Under the pieces are notes generated by a model that saw nothing but the letters and a program-made list of their open reading frames with translations, did not search any database and was not told the DNA's origin. From the NCBI GenBank assembly GCA_002327905.1, contig DCUY01000097.1, forward strand, positions 15,938 through 44,804: a stretch of DNA of 28,867 nucleotides, in the 5' to 3' direction. Below, in pieces: positions 1 through 8,949 of the stretch; position 1 is the first letter of the stretch, and each line of letters opens with the position of its first letter. The stretch comes from Caldifarciminota bacterium UBA2202 (lineage in GTDB: Bacteria; Hydrothermota; 32-111). The position numbers were made by a program, and so were the translations under genes.

Positions 1-26
1 TATGAATGTAGTAAACTAAAAAAAAC

Positions 27-34
27 AAAGGAGG
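27..34 (+). promoter_or_regulatory. Ribosome binding site of the first gene
   Basis: AAAGGAGG lies five bases before the ATG at 38. This strong Shine-Dalgarno match fixes the start. Too little upstream sequence is present to identify a promoter. Confidence 0.75.
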
Positions 35-37
35 CTT

Positions 38-652
38 ATGAAAAGGTTCTCTTCTGCAATAATTATAATTATGATTCTATCATCCCTTGCGATATTCACC
101 GGCTGTCCTAAATCCGCCGCATCAAAGGCATCAGGCGAAATGCCCGCTTTTGCTCAGGAAGGAATGAAGCTTGTGTATCATGTAGAATATTTCGGTGACG
201 AGTATGATTTCATAGTGGATGTGAACAAGCTTTCAAAAGATATAGCATTCGACTGGTCAATGACTTCACCTGTAAATTCATCAGGAACTGCGGTATTGAG
301 GGAGAAGGCTCTCTCATCAGCGACAAAGCTGTTCAATTACTTCTCTGACGGAGACACTCTTGATTTTGACGAAGAATATACTTCAGTGTGGGTGTCGCGC
401 GCAGTCTATGATGCATTGAAGAAGAATGATATGGTGACAATAGATGCAGGGGACGGAGATGAAACACTCACATTTGAGGATATTGAGAAGATGACGGTTC
501 TGATAGACGGAGAGGATGCTGATCTTGACTGCATTTATTCTTCATCAGACCTTTTCGGATGGTTCTGGATTCTTGATAATCGTAAATTTCCTATCATAGT
601 GAAAATGGACATAGGCTGGACAATAACTCTAACGGAGATCATCACAAAATAG
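38..652 (+). CDS. Putative lipoprotein of unknown function
   Basis: A 204-residue protein that I do not recognise. It begins with two basic residues, a hydrophobic segment (about residues 7-20) and the sequence FTGC, so Cys23 is a plausible lipidation site. Phe at the -3 position is less usual than Leu, Val or Ile. The mature part is acidic and appears soluble, with several Asp/Glu-rich turns such as a DAGDGDE stretch near residue 137 and many aromatic residues near the C-terminus. It would sit anchored to a membrane facing the periplasm. The ABC transporter genes follow after about 20 bases on the same strand, so it may be co-transcribed with them and could be an accessory protein, but that is only inferred from position. 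Confidence 0.7.
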   Translation: MKRFSSAIIIIMILSSLAIFTGCPKSAASKASGEMPAFAQEGMKLVYHVEYFGDEYDFIVDVNKLSKDIAFDWSMTSPVNSSGTAVLREKALSSATKLFNYFSDGDTLDFDEEYTSVWVSRAVYDALKKNDMVTIDAGDGDETLTFEDIEKMTVLIDGEDADLDCIYSSSDLFGWFWILDNRKFPIIVKMDIGWTITLTEIITK

Positions 653-674
653 AAGATCTTATTTTTTTCTGTTG

Positions 675-2435
675 ATGGCCAAAAGAAAAGCGGATTTTAA
701 AATAATTCTGCGTATAATTCCATATTTTGCAGGAGAGAAGAGGCTGTTTTTAATAGGCTTTGCCTCCATGCTATTTGTCTCAATAGCCAATATACTCGAC
801 CCGCTTATAATAGGCCATGTCATTGACAAAGTGATTCCCGATAAGGACATTTCACATTTGTTTTTATTTGCAGGGCTATTCGTTCTTGTTATTGTGACTG
901 CAGGAATTCTCACATACATCCAGACAATAGTTATGTCGCGCTTGGGAGTCTCTATTATAACGCGCCTCAAAAAAGATTTATACGAACATATGCTGAAACT
1001 GCCGATATCCTATTTTGACAAGAATCCGGTTGGAGCTTTGATGTCAAGAGTAGAGAGCGACAGTGAGAATGTAATGCAGTTGTTCTCCTCATTCTCTATT
1101 ATCATAATAGGGAATTTCATATTCTTTTTTGCAATGGTAGCGGTTCTCATGTTCAAAAATCCTTCAGTAACTCTGAGAATAATGATTCCGATTCCAATTC
1201 TCTTCACTGCGGCTCTATTAATGATAAATTATCTGAAAAAGTATTTTAAGAGAGTGCGCGAACTTAACGCGGAGATAATTGCCGTTCTGACAGAGTATAT
1301 TCAGGGAATATCAATAGTTCAGCTCTTCAACAGGGAGATGATGGCGCAGAATATTCTGGATATGAAGAGCAAAAAAAAATTCATTGTGGAGAGAAACGCG
1401 GCATTCATTGAATACTCATTCTGGTCGCTCTACGGGTTCTCAATAGAGATCCTCTTCATTGTTCTTGTAATTATTCTTCTCGCCCCTAAAGTCATTGCAG
1501 GAATAATGACTATCGGAACGCTTGTGATATTTTTGCAGTACGGAAGAAGGATATTCGAGCCTCTAATACAGATATCGGAGAATTTGAATATGATTCAGCG
1601 CTCTCTTGTCTCATTGACACGCATATTCTCAATTCTTGACATTGAAGACGAGAGTGTCTCTTTCACGGACAGAAAGAGTCCGCAATTCAATCACTCGATA
1701 GTCTTTGAAAATGTCTCATTTGAGTATAAGAAGAGCGAACCTGTGCTGAACAACATTAATATAGAAATAAAGAAGAATCAAAAAATCGCCCTTGTGGGCG
1801 CATCAGGAAGCGGAAAGACTACGACAGTGCTTCTTCTCTGCGGATTTTATCATCCTACAAAAGGGCGAATTCTGATTGACGGAATAGACCTTAAAACAAT
1901 GAATATATATGAGTGGAGAAAAAAGATAGGGCTTGTGATGCAGGACATATTCATGTTCCCGGGCAATATCTTGGAGAATGTGCGCATATACGATGACAAA
2001 ATAGATGAAGAGAGAGTAATGTCTGCTCTGAAGAAAGTGCAGATAGATGAGACCGTATTGCGCGGAGACGGGATTTTCAGGGAGCTTTCAGAGAGGGCGC
2101 AGAACATATCCACAGGAGAGAGACAGTTATTGAGCTTCGCAAGAGCGATAGTCTTCAGCCCGGAGCTTATAGTTCTTGATGAGGCGACATCATCGGTCGA
2201 CCCGAGGACTGAGAGGCGCATCAGGGATGCAATGGATGACATGCTCAAAGACAGGACATCTCTTATAGTGGCCCACAGACTCTCCACTGTTCTCAATGCT
2301 GATAAAATATATCTCTTTCAGGACGGAGAGATAATAAGCGAAGGAGACCATTTAAGACTGATGGAAAAATCTCCCGAATATACCAAACTCGTCAATCTGC
2401 AGTTTTTATCCGGAAAAGAGAATGAAGACAGATAA
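675..2435 (+). CDS. ABC exporter half-transporter (subunit with non-canonical signature motif)
   Basis: A 586-residue half-transporter: a six-helix membrane domain (about residues 10-310) followed by an ATP-binding domain. Walker A is GASGSGKTT (Lys381) and Walker B ends VLDE with the catalytic Glu503. The signature motif is ISTGERQ instead of LSGGQ (about 478-484), and the switch His is in VAHRLS (His534). With the next gene it should form a heterodimeric exporter of the BmrCD / TM287-288 / LmrCD type. The active ATP site would use this subunit's Walker motifs with the partner's LSGGQ. The substrate cannot be read from sequence; lipids, drugs and peptides are all possible. The start is uncertain: a TTG at 672 directly precedes this ATG, and no Shine-Dalgarno sequence is visible before either. 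It overlaps the next gene by 14 bases. Confidence 0.92.
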   Translation: MAKRKADFKIILRIIPYFAGEKRLFLIGFASMLFVSIANILDPLIIGHVIDKVIPDKDISHLFLFAGLFVLVIVTAGILTYIQTIVMSRLGVSIITRLKKDLYEHMLKLPISYFDKNPVGALMSRVESDSENVMQLFSSFSIIIIGNFIFFFAMVAVLMFKNPSVTLRIMIPIPILFTAALLMINYLKKYFKRVRELNAEIIAVLTEYIQGISIVQLFNREMMAQNILDMKSKKKFIVERNAAFIEYSFWSLYGFSIEILFIVLVIILLAPKVIAGIMTIGTLVIFLQYGRRIFEPLIQISENLNMIQRSLVSLTRIFSILDIEDESVSFTDRKSPQFNHSIVFENVSFEYKKSEPVLNNINIEIKKNQKIALVGASGSGKTTTVLLLCGFYHPTKGRILIDGIDLKTMNIYEWRKKIGLVMQDIFMFPGNILENVRIYDDKIDEERVMSALKKVQIDETVLRGDGIFRELSERAQNISTGERQLLSFARAIVFSPELIVLDEATSSVDPRTERRIRDAMDDMLKDRTSLIVAHRLSTVLNADKIYLFQDGEIISEGDHLRLMEKSPEYTKLVNLQFLSGKENEDR

Positions 2436-4182
2436 GCATATAGTTTGGATATGGAGAAACCTATGGAGCAATTATAAGAGATTCATAGCTCTTCTCGTGT
2501 TTGTCACCATTCTTTCAACCGCAGTATCAGTCTCTTATCCATTCGTATTCAAAATGCTTTTGGACAAATTCGCCGCTATAGCAGAGAACAGATTTCTTTA
2601 CCCCCAGCCGATGAAGGAGATACAAAAGATAATATGGATATTTGTTTCAATAGGCATTGTGCGCATATTTGCAGGACTGTATCCCGGAATAAGGGCATAT
2701 ATGAATTTTATATTCGAATACATTCTGAGAAGAAAATATTTTAAATTAATTCTTGAAAAGGATTATAAATTTTTCTATAAGTTCAGGACAGGAGACCTTG
2801 TCACGCGGCTGACAGAGGATTTGTCGGATTTTCCGAAAATATGCTGGTTCTCCTGCTCCGGCATTTTTCGCGCATTTGACGCTTTCAGCAAAATTGTATT
2901 CTCCCTCGCGATGATGTTCGCATTAAGCTGGAAGCTGACTTTAATATCCATTCTACCTCTTCCGATAATGATAGCGATATTCTTCATCACTTCGGAGAAT
3001 CTCTATAAAAGATTCAAATTGAATCAGGAGGCGATAAGCGAAATCAACAATCAGCTTGAAATGACATTTTCAGGAGTAAAAATAATAAAGTCGTTTGTGT
3101 GCGAAGACAAATACAAAAGATTCTTCAAAACAGCTCTTGACAGAAAATTCCACACTCAGATGGAGGTTGTGAAGCTCGACACACAGCTTCATCTTGTTTA
3201 TCAGTATATTGACCAGTTTGCGCAGATAGGAGTAATAATATTCGGCGGTTACATGGTCATTTCAGGAGATATCTCTGTGGGTACATTCTTCGCATTTTAC
3301 ACATACCTTGCGATGCTCGTATATCCCATGCTTGACCTTCCCCAGCTTTTTATTTCAGGTAAACAGGCGTTTGTAAATATTGACAGACTTGAGGAGATAA
3401 GGGATTTTCCTGTTGAAATAAGCAGTTTCGGAAAAGCGGATATTAAAAGAGTCGATTCAATCAAATTCAATGATGTCTCATTCATGTATGAAGAGAGGAC
3501 TGCATGGTTACTTAGAAACATTGATTTCAATGTGAAGAGGGGAGAGCGGGTGGTCATAATAGGACCTGTGGGAGCTGGAAAGTCAACAATTCTTTCTCTT
3601 TTGACAGGAATATTGAAACCGACAAACGGAGAGATCTTCATTAATGACACTCCTCTTGAAGAGATAAATATGATTTCATTCAGGGATAAAATAGGATATG
3701 TGCCTCAGGAGCCGCTCTTATTCTCAGGCACAATAAGGGAGAATATTGAATTCGGACTCAAGAATGTGAGCGAGAAAGATTACAGGGAGGCATTGACTGT
3801 CTCACAAATTGAAAAAGAGATAGAAAATTTTTCAGACAAGGACAGGACTGTAATAGGACAGAGGGGAGTAAATCTTTCAGGTGGGCAGAAGCAGAGAATA
3901 GCTATAGCGCGCGCTCTAATAAGAAAGCCGGAGATACTAATTTTAGATGACATAACAGCTTCGCTTGATGCTGAAAATGAGGAAAAATTATGGCAGGATA
4001 TAGGCAGAATCTTCAAGGATATAACATGTTTTATAGTGTCGCACAGACTCTCCACAATAAGATATGTTGACAATGTGGTGTTCATAGAGGCAGGAAGAGT
4101 CGTGGGCAAGGATAGGCATGACAATATGGTTAAAAATTTCGAATCATACAGAGATTACATTCAGGACAGGTCGAGAAAATAA
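2422..4182 (+). CDS. ABC exporter half-transporter (subunit with Asp in place of catalytic Glu)
   Basis: A 586-residue partner of the preceding gene with the same membrane-domain then ATPase-domain order. Walker A is GPVGAGKST (Lys387), the signature is a canonical LSGGQ (485-489), and the switch His is in VSHRLS (His541). Walker B reads LILDD, so Asp510 replaces the catalytic glutamate. This is the mirror of its partner: here Walker B is degenerate and the signature intact, there the reverse. That is the arrangement known in heterodimeric exporters, in which one composite site hydrolyses ATP and the other mainly binds it. Translation is probably coupled, because the start lies inside the end of the upstream gene. 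A perfect 10-bp hairpin follows the stop codon. Confidence 0.92.
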   Translation: MKTDKHIVWIWRNLWSNYKRFIALLVFVTILSTAVSVSYPFVFKMLLDKFAAIAENRFLYPQPMKEIQKIIWIFVSIGIVRIFAGLYPGIRAYMNFIFEYILRRKYFKLILEKDYKFFYKFRTGDLVTRLTEDLSDFPKICWFSCSGIFRAFDAFSKIVFSLAMMFALSWKLTLISILPLPIMIAIFFITSENLYKRFKLNQEAISEINNQLEMTFSGVKIIKSFVCEDKYKRFFKTALDRKFHTQMEVVKLDTQLHLVYQYIDQFAQIGVIIFGGYMVISGDISVGTFFAFYTYLAMLVYPMLDLPQLFISGKQAFVNIDRLEEIRDFPVEISSFGKADIKRVDSIKFNDVSFMYEERTAWLLRNIDFNVKRGERVVIIGPVGAGKSTILSLLTGILKPTNGEIFINDTPLEEINMISFRDKIGYVPQEPLLFSGTIRENIEFGLKNVSEKDYREALTVSQIEKEIENFSDKDRTVIGQRGVNLSGGQKQRIAIARALIRKPEILILDDITASLDAENEEKLWQDIGRIFKDITCFIVSHRLSTIRYVDNVVFIEAGRVVGKDRHDNMVKNFESYRDYIQDRSRK

Positions 4183-4185
4183 TGA

Positions 4186-4212
4186 GCGGCAATTTCTATA
4201 TTAAATTGCCGC
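4186..4212 (+). terminator. Perfect 10-bp hairpin after the ABC operon
   Basis: GCGGCAATTT at 4186-4195 pairs exactly with AAATTGCCGC at 4203-4212 across a 7-base AT-rich loop, three bases after the stop codon of the second ABC gene. No run of T follows, so classical intrinsic termination is uncertain. The stem may act as a 3' end stabiliser instead. Confidence 0.45.
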
Positions 4213-4316
4213 GATGAAGGAGTTAGGGAGGGTATTTCTCTCTGATTTATTAGACGCTTTAAAATCTCAAATCCCTCGCAATTTTTTAAAAGGAGAATGT
4301 CGAAAAATTCTTGATA

Positions 4317-4344
4317 TTGACTTAAAATAAATATTAAATATACT
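4317..4344 (+). promoter_or_regulatory. Sigma-70-like promoter, leaderless arrangement
   Basis: TTGACT at 4317-4322, a 16-base spacer, then TATACT at 4339-4344. The expected transcription start is near 4351, only about four bases before the ATG at 4355. No Shine-Dalgarno sequence lies before that ATG. Confidence 0.6.
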
Positions 4345-4354
4345 CTCATAAATT

Positions 4355-5878
4355 ATGAAGAAACTCTTGATGATGATTTTTATCCTTTTAATGTGTATCT
4401 CCGCCGCAGGTCAATACGGAGATGCATTTATTTTCGGAGAGAGAATTCTTTCAATGACACAGAAATCGATTGATACAAAAGACAGAGATATAGTTTTAAA
4501 AAGCGTAGCATTTCTTTATGCGCAAACAAAGAGGGAGGATGAGGGTGTTGCCGCATTGAGGATGATAAAGAATGAATCCGAATTTATACCCGCAGTAATG
4601 ACATTTGCAAGAATTCTATCGGATAAGTCAAATTTCAAAAAAGCAGTTGAAGTAACAGCGCTTCTCAAAAATGAGTACAGGGTGGAGATGCTCATAGACA
4701 TATCTGAAAGCATGATAAATTCAGGAAGAGTGAATGAGTGCAGAGATGTCCTTAATACGGCTGAGAGGGAAATATTGGAGAGTTTTGACCCTTACAGGCG
4801 GACGAAATTTTATTCTCTTTTAAGTTCAAATCATTACAGAATCAAAAACACTCCCAAAGCGCTTGAACTCATAAGCAAAGCATTATGGACTGCGCAGTCT
4901 ATAAAGGATTCAGATAAAAAGGCGTTTGCATTGAAGGATGTCTCTCTTGCATATCTTTCTATGAATAACCGCATCATATCAATGTTTGTTGAAAATCAGA
5001 TAAATTCTGCGAAGAATCCGATGACATTGATGGAGATATCTCTTCACTATATTGAAGCAGGCGAGAAAGAGGGGGCAAAAAAGTTTCTGAATACAGCAAA
5101 GAAGAGGGCGGAAAAAGAGAAGAATATGAAATTAAAGGCAAAGATGCTTTACGAGGCGGCGTATATATATGCAAAACTCGGCATGACAAAGAGCTCGGAA
5201 GAGTGCGCTCAGATATCACTTAGCAGTGCAAAGATGATACAATCGCGTTCTGACAGAATAAATGCGATAATAACCGCAAATAATATTTTTCAAAAAGATG
5301 ATGTATATGCCTCTGCACTTCAGGAGATTCCCCTTATCAGCGATTACTCCGAAAGAGTCTCTATGATGATTGATATTTCATCAGGATATATGTCAATGGG
5401 AATGAAGGAGAAGAGTTTTTTTCTTCTGAAGGTTATTCTCGGTGAATTGAAAAAAAACAAGCAACTGCTTAACATGGAGAATGTTCTGGAAAGGGTCTCC
5501 GATATTTACATTGATTACGGTTCAAGCAGAGAATGCATGGATTTTATAAGTTTTGTGAAGAGAGATTTTTCAGAGTATCCTCTGATTATTTCAAAAATGT
5601 ATTATGCAAATGGCAATTGTTCTGATGCCGTAAAATATTCAGATAAATCAAAAGACTGGAAAAAACGCTCAATTCAGAAAATTAAAATCACGGAACTCGC
5701 ATTCAACTCCTTTGACAAGGGCCTTTCTCAGGATATGCTTGAAATTATGCTGAAAGAGATTTCAAATTCAAATGATGCTCTTTACAAGAGCATTTTTCTC
5801 TCTGAAGTCGCCCTCTTGTGCGTAAAATATGAAATTCCGCTTGAGAAAAGAACACTCTCTCTTTTGGAAAAGATCTAA
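4355..5878 (+). CDS. Secreted alpha-helical repeat (TPR-like) protein
   Basis: A 507-residue protein with a signal peptide (about residues 1-19, likely cleavage after AAG before QYGDAF). The rest is almost all helical, with repeated units of about 34-40 residues rich in Ala, Glu, Lys and Ser (for example SKALWTAQSIKD and KKFLNTAKKRAEKE). This suggests degenerate tetratricopeptide repeats forming a periplasmic or surface scaffold for protein binding. No catalytic motif is visible. The ATG is chosen because the signal peptide starts there and a good promoter ends just before it; the message would be leaderless. The stop overlaps the convergent M28 peptidase gene by four bases. Ligand and pathway are unknown. 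Confidence 0.75.
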   Translation: MKKLLMMIFILLMCISAAGQYGDAFIFGERILSMTQKSIDTKDRDIVLKSVAFLYAQTKREDEGVAALRMIKNESEFIPAVMTFARILSDKSNFKKAVEVTALLKNEYRVEMLIDISESMINSGRVNECRDVLNTAEREILESFDPYRRTKFYSLLSSNHYRIKNTPKALELISKALWTAQSIKDSDKKAFALKDVSLAYLSMNNRIISMFVENQINSAKNPMTLMEISLHYIEAGEKEGAKKFLNTAKKRAEKEKNMKLKAKMLYEAAYIYAKLGMTKSSEECAQISLSSAKMIQSRSDRINAIITANNIFQKDDVYASALQEIPLISDYSERVSMMIDISSGYMSMGMKEKSFFLLKVILGELKKNKQLLNMENVLERVSDIYIDYGSSRECMDFISFVKRDFSEYPLIISKMYYANGNCSDAVKYSDKSKDWKKRSIQKIKITELAFNSFDKGLSQDMLEIMLKEISNSNDALYKSIFLSEVALLCVKYEIPLEKRTLSLLEKI

Positions 5879-7152
5879 TTTTTCTTTTTATTCTTCTTAT
5901 ACGGCAAATTATCAGTCACTTCATCAAGCTGTATTCCTCTGTTGATAAAATAATCTTCTATTTTTTTCTTTGTGTTTTCGTCAACTCTCCTCTCAAGAGG
6001 ATTGACTGCTCCGTTTCCCGCGAATTCAAGAATCTTCACTGCAAAATCGACCAAAGGAGACAATCCATCTGGGGATATGAATTCCATTCTGTCATCCGAA
6101 GTGTGCACATATCCCGACGGAAGCCCGCCAGCTCTGAAAAGATTCAGAGTGGGCACTCCGTGAAAAGAGAATGCCATATTATCGCTTGAGTAAATGTCTT
6201 TTGAAACTTTCAAAGTTATGCCATTGTATTTGGCTACTGACTTGGCTACTGCGCAGATTTCATCATTCCCCGTTACAACGCAGAAATTATTCCCGAGTAT
6301 GTCGCCTGCAACATCAATATTTATTCCAAAATTAATATCAGCCATCTTCTCTTTATTTCTCGATACATAAAATCTGCTTCCCCATAAGCCCCATTCCTCT
6401 CCGGAAAAAAGACAGAATACGATGCTTCTTTTCGGTGTGTTCTTTTTAAAATAGCTCATGAGTTCAGCTATTATTCCGAGTCCTCCGCTGTTGTCCGATG
6501 CGCCCGGTGAAAACGGCACAGAATCAATATGTCCCATGACATATATCGTTTCACTCGTCTTGGATGTTCCCCGTATCTCTGCGATAACGCTCGTTGCATT
6601 TGACTTGTATGTCTTTCCGGAACCATTCACAACAATTTTTTTATTTTGATTCTCCATTAGCTTTACTGCATCAGAATACTTCATGTCAATCATAGGAATT
6701 ATGCATTTGTCCCTGAACATCCAGCTTGAAAGGTGCAGTGATGATGTTCTGTCATCTGTTCTTGAATAGGTTATCATGCATTTTACATTCTTTTTTTTTA
6801 TATCTGCGAACATCTTGTGAGTGGGACGCTCCTTAATCATGACAATAGAATTGGAAAAATCATAATTGAGGTTTTTGAAATCTTCAGGTGATTCTATGCA
6901 TATAAGCCTCCCTGAAACATTAAACGGCACTGAAAGTCCGTACGGCGTTCCAGAAAATTTTTTCTTACCAGATATTATTTCGCCTTTTCCGACAGAAGAA
7001 ATATCTATAGGAAATGTCTCCTTTTTATAATCTACCTTTATGTCTTTTAAGAACTTTTCAATTGTCTTTATTGCGGCTCTCTCTTCGACAGTCCCCGCTA
7101 TTCTTATTCCTTTGACTTTGAGCATCATGTTATAAGCAATTTTTCCTGACAT
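5875..7152 (-). CDS. M28-family zinc metallopeptidase
   Basis: A 425-residue protein with the full ligand set of M28 aminopeptidases (two zinc ions): His208 (GHIDS), Asp220 (GASDNSGG), the general base Glu252 and ligand Glu253 (SGEEWG), Asp280 (NIDVAGD) and His350 (VHTSDD). Between the N-terminal helix region and the catalytic part, about residues 45-180 resemble a protease-associated-type insertion. Such enzymes remove N-terminal residues from peptides. I see no clear signal peptide, so it may be cytoplasmic, which is less common in this family; a non-classical start cannot be excluded. The tail is very Lys-rich (KKNKKKN). A strong AGGAGG on the minus strand precedes the ATG. It is transcribed alone, convergent with the TPR-like gene and divergent from the LVIVD gene. 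Confidence 0.9.
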   Translation of the reverse strand: MSGKIAYNMMLKVKGIRIAGTVEERAAIKTIEKFLKDIKVDYKKETFPIDISSVGKGEIISGKKKFSGTPYGLSVPFNVSGRLICIESPEDFKNLNYDFSNSIVMIKERPTHKMFADIKKKNVKCMITYSRTDDRTSSLHLSSWMFRDKCIIPMIDMKYSDAVKLMENQNKKIVVNGSGKTYKSNATSVIAEIRGTSKTSETIYVMGHIDSVPFSPGASDNSGGLGIIAELMSYFKKNTPKRSIVFCLFSGEEWGLWGSRFYVSRNKEKMADINFGINIDVAGDILGNNFCVVTGNDEICAVAKSVAKYNGITLKVSKDIYSSDNMAFSFHGVPTLNLFRAGGLPSGYVHTSDDRMEFISPDGLSPLVDFAVKILEFAGNGAVNPLERRVDENTKKKIEDYFINRGIQLDEVTDNLPYKKNKKKN

Positions 7153-7325
7153 TTTGCCTCCTATTTTGTAGTATTCAGTTTATCAGAAATTGGTAAAAAG
7201 TAAAGCGTTTACATTGAAAGAGATTTTGAAGTAATTCAGTTCACTGCATAAATGCACATTTCAAAGAATTATTTAAAAGGAGACTTTTTTTATAAATAAC
7301 TTAATTAAAGTATCAAATTTTGCTA

Positions 7326-7354
7326 TTGACTTTTTCAAATAGAAGGAATACGAT
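7326..7354 (+). promoter_or_regulatory. Sigma-70-like promoter of the LVIVD-repeat gene
   Basis: TTGACT at 7326-7331, a 17-base spacer, then TACGAT at 7349-7354. The predicted start near 7361 leaves a leader of about 20 bases that contains an AGGAGG ribosome binding site at 7371-7376, before the ATG at 7382. Confidence 0.6.
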
Positions 7355-7381
7355 TAAAATGAAATTTACAAGGAGGCAGAT

Positions 7382-8755
7382 ATGAAAAAAACATTATTGA
7401 TTTTCTGCTTATTAATTTTTTCATCTTTGTTTTTGTATTCTGAAAATAATATCATTTTTGTTGATTCTGACAGTACAGTAAATTTGAATTCAAAAGCAAT
7501 AATAGCTGATTCTCAAAATATTAAATTGATTTATCTTTATAATCAAAATACAGATAGGGTTTTGGATGTTAAATTAATGGATACCTTTGCACTTGTGTGC
7601 GACTATTACAATGGAGTGCATCTGTTCAGCGTCTCAAATCCCGAGTTGCCGAGACTCTTGGGAACTTGCGATACTCCCGGAACTGCTATCAGGATGTCAT
7701 TGCACGAGGATCTGGTGAATGTTGCCGACGGTTTAGGAGGGATATCAGTTCTTACATTTAGAGATCCTGAAAATCCTGAATTATACTGCACATATCCGTC
7801 CTATAACGGCGGAACAACATACGGCATTTATACTCTTAATCCGTCTGATGAAAATAAAGCTTTGCCGATAGATATTGATTCTACAGAGACTCTTCATAAA
7901 CAGCCGTTTATTTTCGCCGCCGGCGGCAGAGACGGACTATTGATATTTAATATTACAAATTTTAATCCAATGTTGATGAGCCAATATTATGTTCCTGAAG
8001 GCATACCGGGTATATGGGTTGATAAAGATGTCGCATATGTGCTGACATATAATTATTTAACGATTTTAGATGTCAGCAACAAGAATAAACCGGTATTTAT
8101 AAAGCAATTTTATATTACTGATGCGAACCATGACTTATATCTCTATGAAGACTATTTGTATGTCTGTGCAGGGCATGGGGATATGCTGATATATGATGTT
8201 AAAGACAGGAAGAATCCTATCCAAGTTGGAATGTTCGATGCGGCAGGGCCATCAATTGATGTTTATGTTACAGGCAACAGGGTATTCTTAGCCTCCAACG
8301 AAGGGGGAATATCCGTGCTTGATGTAACTGACAAGTCACATCCTAAGGAGATTGCATATTACAGAAGTCCGGGTTTTGAAACAAGAGGGATTTTTGCTGT
8401 TGGAGACTATATTTATGTTGGTGCGCAATATGCAGGTTTTTTTGTATTCAAATATTCAGAACCGGCAACAGAGCCAATTAAGAGAAATGCTGAAGAAAAA
8501 ATGAATAACTACAGTAAAATAAACAATAGCAATTTTTCGAATATTTGTTTTGAAAATGATATGTCAGAGAATGGGATACTTAGTATTTATGATTTAGATG
8601 GAAGATTTATTTATAAAAATCAAAACATTGAATTGCAGAGAGGATTTAACACAATCAAAATAAACAAACAAACACTAAAGCAGGGAACATATTTCTGGAC
8701 AATAGAAAAAGAGAGCGGAAAAGTATCAGGAAAGCTTATAATTTTTGGGAAATAG
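7382..8755 (+). CDS. Secreted LVIVD-repeat protein with type IX-like C-terminal sorting domain
   Basis: A 457-residue protein with a signal peptide (about residues 1-20, cleavage near YSENN). The centre (about 55-365) holds repeated units of the LVIVD type, predicted to form a beta-propeller: VLDVKLMDTFALVCDYYNG, then units ending GISVLTF, LTILDVSN, DMLIYDVKD and GISVLDVTD. The last 75 residues read SIYDLDGRFIY...LKQGTYFWTIE...KLIIFGK. That pattern fits the Por secretion (type IX) C-terminal sorting domain, which directs export across the outer membrane and surface attachment. If so, the protein is surface-exposed or released. The gene looks more AT-rich and uses TTT, AAT and TTA more freely than its neighbours. 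It has its own promoter. Ligand unknown. Confidence 0.8.
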   Translation: MKKTLLIFCLLIFSSLFLYSENNIIFVDSDSTVNLNSKAIIADSQNIKLIYLYNQNTDRVLDVKLMDTFALVCDYYNGVHLFSVSNPELPRLLGTCDTPGTAIRMSLHEDLVNVADGLGGISVLTFRDPENPELYCTYPSYNGGTTYGIYTLNPSDENKALPIDIDSTETLHKQPFIFAAGGRDGLLIFNITNFNPMLMSQYYVPEGIPGIWVDKDVAYVLTYNYLTILDVSNKNKPVFIKQFYITDANHDLYLYEDYLYVCAGHGDMLIYDVKDRKNPIQVGMFDAAGPSIDVYVTGNRVFLASNEGGISVLDVTDKSHPKEIAYYRSPGFETRGIFAVGDYIYVGAQYAGFFVFKYSEPATEPIKRNAEEKMNNYSKINNSNFSNICFENDMSENGILSIYDLDGRFIYKNQNIELQRGFNTIKINKQTLKQGTYFWTIEKESGKVSGKLIIFGK

Positions 8756-8949
8756 AGACTTGTTTTTTTGCAGATTGCAGAAGTTTTTAATGCAAAGTAA
8801 ACATTTTTAGGCTTATATTTTTAATTTCTTCACGAATATTACAAATCTTAATAAGATAAATATGCTTTTTATAAACAAATATATTGAAAAAAGGTCTTGT
8901 GTTGTAAAGAAAAAGAATTAAATTATAGCAAGCGAAACAAGGAGGAATT

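Noticed and set aside
4213..4310. Further hairpins and a GGAG-like site between the ABC operon and the TPR-like gene
   Set aside because: Pairings are imperfect, and the AAAAGGAG near 4290 is followed by no open frame of useful length.
8891..8929. Promoter for the TonB-like gene
   Set aside because: Candidate -35 and -10 elements are weak matches with short spacing in AT-rich sequence, so I did not list it as a feature.
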